64,000 nucleotides of DNA from Sciurus carolinensis (taxonomy: Eukaryota > Chordata > Mammalia > Rodentia > Sciuridae): NCBI RefSeq assembly GCF_902686445.1, contig NC_062214.1, positions 92,856,738-92,920,737 of the forward strand, written 5' to 3'. Under the pieces are notes generated by a model that did no database searches, was not told where the DNA came from, and worked only from the letters and a program-made list of their open reading frames with translations. Every line of letters starts with the position of its first letter. Positions within the stretch are counted from its first letter, which is position 1. Positions 57,817-64,000 of this stretch are shown piece by piece. A program made the translations under genes and the position numbers.

Positions 57817-59474
57817 GAAGAATAGAGGGAGCCTCTGGAAAAGAGACTTGTCCTAATTCCTGAATGATGACAACGAGAAGTGAAGACCTAGGAGGAAAGG
57901 GCTTCATATAGAGGAGACAGGGAGTGCAAAGGTCCTGATGTGACTTCAGCTGAGACTTTCAGAATACCAAATACTTGGACCATAAGACACTTAAAATCTT
58001 CTCCTTTATGTTGCATTTAAATTAAAGTGCAGCAAAAATACAAATGTTGCCTGAATGAAATCCTAACCAAGTGTTAAATTAGTAATCATTTAAAGCCCAA
58101 TATCACCATTCATGAATATACTTCTAGGGGATAAAAAGAAATCAGATATATTATTTAAAAATAAATCAGTGTGACAATTTTGATATTAAAATTTCAGTTG
58201 TCAAATTGTAAAAGTTTGCAATTATAATACAAGAACTTCCAGCACCACCTAGAAACTCATTATAAACTAACATATTTAATAGCATCCCTAGAATTATGTT
58301 CATGATAGAATATAATTCAGCAAAAAAAGGGTTTTAGTAGCATGTTTACTTGAAGCAGCTTTGTTTTTAGTTTGCCTAGATTAGTCAATCTGAAAGTCTT
58401 CCATCTTTAAATACTGAAATGTTCTATATGTAATAGTATATGGTACAACATCGTTTTAAGGAGAGTTTTGTTTAAAAGTTTAGTATCCTTGGGGTGGGGG
58501 ATTATAAACATGAAGTAGTCTTGTTATATCAGTTGTTTTGAATTTTGGTGAGAATAAAATGTATTTGAGTTCCTTATTTGTGTAATAATTTCTTTTTTCT
58601 TTATATTTTTATTTTCCATTTTGTCTGATCAAAGTCAATTTATTGTGAATGTTATTATACAAGATTTTGGAGTTTTTCCTCCTCATGAAATTTTGATACA
58701 GTGAATTTGACATTCTGCTTTTAATTTGTCCTCACAAGATGTGAAGAATTCCCAAAAAAGACTTCTTCATAAGACTCTTGGCCTAAATGGAATTAAATAG
58801 TGACAATTTAAATACACTCCTTAAAGGTTTTTTAGCAGAATGGATGCTAATACACCAAACAATTCTACAAGGATTAGAATTATGATACAATTGAGCCTCT
58901 ATTATTCTTCTTTGTATTGTTATTTAAATTTCTATATTTAAATAATTCCTTAGCTCAAAAAGAATGTAAGTTAACTAATACATTCTTAATATTTATATTG
59001 TCAACTAATTTTTTAAAATTTATTTAACTATTTGAAAATCAAAATTGTTTTCGGTACAGAAAAATTCATTTGATGTGCCATTAATCACTATAGCATTTTA
59101 CTCTTGCAATAATAAACATGCATCATATAATAACTAATAGTCAACATATAAACCACATAAGGAGCTTTTTCTCATTAGCTAGAAAGCATTATCATATTTG
59201 AAAATAGTAATAAAATCAAGTGACATGCCTCATTCATATTACTGGCATTATTACAAGTAAAAATTAAAAATAATGGTTATTGGTCATATGATCATTGATC
59301 TTGTGCAATTTCAGGGAAGCCAGAAATGACTTTAAAGTAGGCTTTTGATTATTCAGCCCTTCAAAGACTGAAGCTGAAGCTTAAATCAGATTTATGGCCA
59401 ACTCAAGGCTGAGATTGTTCTTCCGTATATTCCTCACATAGTGTAGACCCTCATCTTCTTGTTTTATTTTTAAA
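57817..59474. other. Unassigned AT-rich sequence
   Basis: No gene recognised. An L2-like trace with AGTGCAAAGGTCCTGATGTG is present near 57923-57945. Confidence 0.4.
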
Positions 59475-59915
59475 AACATTTTATTCAACTATCACATATG
59501 ATGGTAAATACTCAAATCATGAGCATTAATGTGATTAATTTTTCAAGACAAATATGCCCAGTGACCACCCCCAGATTAAGATACAAACTGATAGCCTCAT
59601 CTTAGAAGTATCCTTCCTGCTCCTTCCGGCAGTGACCAGCTCCAGGGGAAGCAATTTTCCTGAGCTCTGACTCCTTACGTGTTCTGCCTGATTTTGAACT
59701 TCATGTAAATGTAATCATTCATATGCATTCTTTTGTATATGTCTTCTTTAGTTCGACATTGCAATAGCAAGATTCACCTATGTTGTACATGATCGTAGAT
59801 GATTCATTGTTCTTCTTGCGTAGTATTCTCATGTGTGAATGTATCAGGATTTATTTATCCATTTTGCTGTTGTTAGACACTGAGCAATTTCCTAGGTCCA
59901 TAAATTTTTATCAAA
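59475..59915 (-). mobile_element. Old LINE-1 3'-end fragment, antisense
   Basis: The plus strand reads TTTTATTCAACTATCAC, ATTTTTCAAGACAAATATG, CTTCATGTAAATGTAATCAT and GGATTTATTTATCCATTTTG, the complement of an L1M 3' region. Confidence 0.6.
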
Positions 59916-61300
59916 GACTTATTTTACAAAGAAGAAAAAGGCATACAAATGCAGCATCTATACTTATTATAAAAATTATCACTGAGGACCTTGTCCATAT
60001 TTATTAGACTATTTAATGGCCTCTAAATCATGCTTCTTTTTTTTTTTTTTTTTTTTTAAGACAGAGAATTTAGTGCCAGAGGAAAACTTCATCTCTCTTG
60101 AGGAATATGCTTCCTCTTTTCTTTTAATAAGCATGCTTATTATATCCTACCTCATTCCAGAAATAACTAGACAGCTTAATGAAATAAAGAAAACTTTGCA
60201 AAATTAAAAATTCAAAATGGATTAAAAAGGTGAGGGAGAGTGAGAACTCCAGTATTCTCTTTCACAGACCTCAGCACTGAGACGTTCAAATATTAGTACG
60301 GTGACGTCTATGCACTATCTTATTTGGGATTCATATTCTGCTGGGAGCATCAGATCAGTTAATTCTATGAGGAAAACCAGATCAGTTCTACCAAACTGTC
60401 TCCAAATATGAGAATAGCTGAATTTTGGAAAGGAGGTCACCTGTTCCTCTGGTCAGAGTCACATTCCTTTTAAGGGTTCTCCAGCAGAGAACCACCTCAG
60501 ATCTGTAGGTAGGTATAGCAATGAGTTTATTTAGCTAATTTTTTTTTAACCACCCCTCATTGCAGGACAATGGAATAACACCAGGGGACAATTCAGTAAA
60601 AACATTTTAAGCAATTCAGAGAAGGGGCTGGTAGGGCATTGGGGAGAAATTACTCAATACCATCTTGGCTTACACATTCCGGTTGACCTGACTTCATCCA
60701 ATGGTAGATTTTGTGTATGTGGTAGAAGGTAGACTAGAAATCTTTGGGATTCCTTCTCATAAATATCACTTTGATATACAGAGTTATAAGAAGTTTGAGG
60801 TCACATTCCTTATCAAACATGCAGAGTATTGTATGTTGCCAGTGCCATTTGCTATAACAGTCAACTAAAAAGGAGGTGGAATTAGTAGCCTTTTAAGAGA
60901 ACTGATTATCCTAAACAGAAGATTGTCCTCCTCTTCTTTCCCTGGGTGGAGACTCCACAGTGAAATAAATTTGTATCTATTCTCTCTAATGTTCATACGA
61001 ATGGCTCTTTAGAGCTGCAGAGTCCTACTCCACATACCATGGAACACTTTAAAGCCAATGTCATGAAATACCCAAATGAACATTGGACATTAGTCATACT
61101 TCTCTTTGATGCCTAGTATGCAGTTATATAACATCAGGTTTTCACCCAGTTGGGAAGAATCTGAGATGGCTTTTAAAGACAAGTCACAACATCTTTGCTT
61201 ATCTTTACTTTTAAAATATTTACTGTATCTTTCTTTGACTTGAGTTTCCGCTTCTCTATTCCCATTTTATATCTAGCTATAGAAAAATCTCATTTTGAAA
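59916..61300. other. Unassigned sequence with poly(T) at 60037-60057
   Basis: A 21-base T run may mark the tail of an antisense retroposon, but the body is not recognisable. A short old LTR-like segment (AAGGGTTCTCCAGCAGAGAA) occurs near 60472. No gene seen. Confidence 0.4.
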
Positions 61301-62100
61301 AAGGTCTCAAAGCCTTTCAGGAAAAAGACATGGTCTAAACAAATTTCAAGAGAACAAAGTTTAATGGGTGAGGAAAGTGATCCAGAATTGGCAAATGTCT
61401 CATGCTTGTCTCCAGTTCTTCTGCCCTGGGAATAAAGACCTGTCTGTACAAAGGTTTCTTGACAGCTGAAGGAACAAAATGCTCTCCTGAAAGAAAAGAG
61501 CAAAACTTGCTCCATCTTCCCTCCACCCCCACTTTGCAAAGAAACAATGCCTCCCAAAGGAGCTGGCAGCTGGCCCTCGGCAGGTGGCAGGAACAGTGCT
61601 GCAGCTTGCCCAGAAAGAGAAAACTCGAACTATCAGCTTCCAGAAGCAGTACAATTATTTTGCCCACTACCTCTAGACAGACAAGATCGCCACATCGGGT
61701 GACGGGAAGCCAATGCCATCCACCATCCTCTCCCTTCTGCAGCTGCCATCTTGTTCCTGTTGCCACAGGCTGGTGGAGCAGGAGAGAAGGGAGGCTGGTG
61801 ACACACAGTTGCTGATCGTGTCCCCTCTGCTTCTCTTTCACTGGGAATGTGTTTACTCACATTTTGCTGATATGCCTGAGGTGACCCGTGATGTGTCAGG
61901 AGGGCATAGGCAGAACAATGAGGACAGTTCTGCACAAAAGAAGAACCAGGGGGTGAATCCCCCCAGGGAGTTCTGCAGAGGAGTTGAGGTTAAACCAGAC
62001 TTGGATTGATTATGGGCTTCTGGTTTTTTGATGCTTCCTTTTACACTTTTGTAGGAGGTGAATAAATAAGCTTTGTTGAGACAAAAATGTGTTTTACCCT
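61301..62100. other. Unassigned block open on both strands
   Basis: GC-richer than its surroundings and repeat-free to my eye. Frames of 168 codons (minus, 61335-61841) and 137 codons (plus, 61402-61815) overlap. The minus strand has a good 3' splice-site-like CTCTTTTCTTTCAG near plus 61485-61498. I do not recognise either translation. It may be a conserved element, an old LTR or an unknown exon. Confidence 0.3.
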
Positions 62101-62128
62101 TCTCTTTTCTTGTCATTTATTCAGAGCA

Positions 62129-62141
62129 CCCCCCCCCCCCC
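62129..62141. repeat. Poly(C) run (13 bases)
   Basis: An uninterrupted C tract, error-prone in sequencing. Confidence 0.9.
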
Positions 62142-62284
62142 GCAATACCTAAAAATGGCAAAATCAGCGATAACATAAAGGTTAAGGTCGTTTCAACTCA
62201 GTCTGTATTTGTTCTTTTATTACCATAGTGTAATTATTGATTATGTCCTAAATGGCAAAGTGAAATAATTGTAGCCAATAGACC

Positions 62285-62470
62285 CATCTCTGCCACTTAG
62301 TAGCTCAAAATCTTTGGATAATTTACTTGATCTGAGTCAGTGAATACATATAAAAAAATGGAGATGCTAACACATGTCTCATAGGATTCCGGTAATAATT
62401 AAATGGTGCTAACCTACACAGGTTACCTGTTCAGATATGTAGTTGGCTTCCGCAAATGAATACTGTCCTC
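62285..62470 (+). mobile_element. MIR SINE
   Basis: ATACATATAAAAAAATGGAG, CATGTCTCATAGGATTCCGG and a CGCAAATGAATACTGTCC end. Confidence 0.6.
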
Positions 62471-63424
62471 CTCAGGACAGGGTCATAAGAGATGAATTCA
62501 TTCTAGGAAGAATTGCATCTGTTACTGGAAAGTTTGTGGCTGAGGATACTAAATATATGATAATATTCTTCTGTTTTCAAAATGTCTAATTGTTGTTTCT
62601 GGAACCATAGTGGTGATCAGGATCACTAGACTAAATCACTGGAATAAAAAATAGTATTGAGAGGTTGTTCACCCTTATCAGCTACAGGGGTAGACCAGGG
62701 ATGTTTAGGAGAGAAGAAAGACAATTGCTTTTAACACAGTGGAAAAGTAAGAGAGGGGGCTGAAAATATTATCTTGGTATTTTGGTTGCAGAGCTATGTG
62801 ACTTTGAATAAATCACAGAAAACAGAAAAGCAATGACAATTTATTCACCTACTTGGTGCCAGGCACCTAAAAGCTTTATATAGACAATTTCATGAAATCT
62901 TGCAACAGTTCTACAAGGCTGGGATTACTGTTGCTCCACATATAGCCCAGCTGCAATGGGTAAGTAAAGCTCTATTCACAGAGCTCCCAGAAGGGACAAA
63001 TACAATGGCAGATGCCAAAGTCCTTAAAGTTACTATAGTCACTAGTGAAATTGAATGGTCACTGGTCACTGGAACTATCAATTAGTCTTATTGGTTTAAT
63101 AACTTACAACTGTCAACAGGTGCCAACAGACTATGAATCTATTTCATTTCAATAATTTTTAACACCAACTATGTTCAAGACACTGAAATGGAGTTGCAGC
63201 TGTAGTCCCTTATTGTGGGGTTCATGTTTGGGGGGAACTCCTACAGAAGCAACTGCAGAATTCTAAGCATGGTGATGGAGCCAGAGGCAGATGGGTTTTG
63301 AAGGAAGGAATATGCAACCTTGGTTTGGGGATGCTGGGAGCAGGGAGAGGGGGTCAGGTGTCAGACAATACTTCCTCGGGTGGTAGACCTTGAAAAGTGA
63401 ACATGATTTAAATGAAATTTTTAG
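62471..63424. other. Mostly unassigned, MIR-like piece at 62790-62960
   Basis: TTATTCACCTACTTGGTGCC followed by TTTCATGAAATCTTGCAAC near 62840-62908 reads as a MIR. The rest is unrecognised. Confidence 0.45.
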
Positions 63425-63815
63425 GTAATCACTAAATCAATACATGCATATTATTGAAAATACATTAAAAACAAAAGCAAAAAATACCTTCCACTTGCCA
63501 CACAATTAAGGACATCATTGTTACATTTGGGGGTAACTTCTTAGTCATTATCTGTGTACTTGAATATGAAAGTACATATATACTTACAATAATGCTTATG
63601 TAGATTCATATAATTTTGTAGTCTGCTTTTTTCACTTGAAATTTCAAGTGTTTTCCATTTATAAAGACTTCATAAATATGATTTTAAAAACTGAATAATA
63701 ATGTCACAGAGTACAAACTTGCCAAAATATACTTTACAGTTTCCATGTTTAGAATATTTTTATTTTTCATCTTTAGTTATTATAAATGATCTAGCAATAT
63801 GTTTACCAGAGCTTT
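63425..63815 (-). mobile_element. Old LINE-1 3'-end fragment, antisense
   Basis: The plus strand has ATAATTTTGTAGTCTGCTTT, TTTTCACTTGAAATTTCAAG and TTATTATAAATGATCTAGCA, a pattern typical of the complement of an old L1 3' region. Confidence 0.5.
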
Positions 63816-64000
63816 AAAGCTAAATACCAATTATCTGGTCTGAGACATTGACAAATAGGTTGAAGGTATCAAACCCTTGTCTATGACCAGTGTGTTCCCC
63901 ACTTCAACCCTTATTGCCTACCGAACTTGAAACCATTTCCTTCTCACTTTCACAATATTCCAGTGAATTCCAGATGCTCATAAAATAAAATCCCAACTCC
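63816..64000. other. Unassigned non-coding sequence
   Basis: Nothing recognised before the window ends. Confidence 0.4.

Noticed and set aside
1..64000. CRISPR array, bacterial operon or prophage-type content
   Set aside because: Composition, SINE/LINE content and lack of dense coding sequence are those of a mammalian nuclear genome; no regularly spaced direct repeats were seen.

Overview
The window looks like a gene-free stretch of a mammalian genome, most probably from a rodent of the squirrel family. The diagnostic repeat is a composite SINE with a B1 (7SL-like) left arm joined to an ID (tRNA-like) right arm. It occurs at least six times (2646, 16611, 21046, 43318, 44442, 51288), and simple ID elements also occur. 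That dimer is typical of sciurid and related rodents. The species call is an inference from repeat content; no gene was available to confirm it.

I found no convincing protein-coding exon, tRNA, rRNA or CRISPR array. Long reading frames are either pieces of transposons (L1 ORF2 at 18433-19137, 29632-30381 and 45312-46011), low-complexity readings of CT or A tracts, or chance frames.

Layout: 1-9.9 kb is mostly unassigned sequence with a composite SINE, an antisense endogenous retrovirus LTR (5767-6240) and old MIR copies. 10-18 kb holds MIR and ID copies, an antisense MLT1-like LTR (13512-13961) and another composite SINE. 18.2-21.3 kb is repeat-dense: a 5'-truncated L1 with a perfect 18-bp target duplication, a MaLR LTR that splits a MIR, and a deleted MaLR provirus with a perfect 5-bp duplication. 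21.3-28 kb is mostly unique sequence with a possible conserved block near 22.4-23.0 kb. 28-31 kb contains old LINE sequence interrupted by a young L1 with a 5' inversion. 32.4-35.4 kb is MIR-rich and has a solo MaLR LTR. 36.8-38.4 kb and 41.0-41.7 kb are repeat-poor, relatively CpG-rich or POU/SOX motif-bearing stretches that could be regulatory. 42.36-46.85 kb is a mosaic of antisense L1 pieces with nested SINEs. 47-64 kb holds MIRs, a young ID insertion, a hAT-type MITE, an ERVL-type LTR that splits another MIR, a third copy of the MaLR family and old antisense L1 pieces.

There is no gene system to describe. The most informative content is the insertion history (target duplications, nesting, twin-primed inversion, a telomere-like expansion in an L1 3' UTR) and the candidate enhancer-like blocks. 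I looked for a novel system and did not find one I could support. Family assignments come from recognising consensus sequence by eye; boundaries without a stated target duplication are good to about 10-30 bases.
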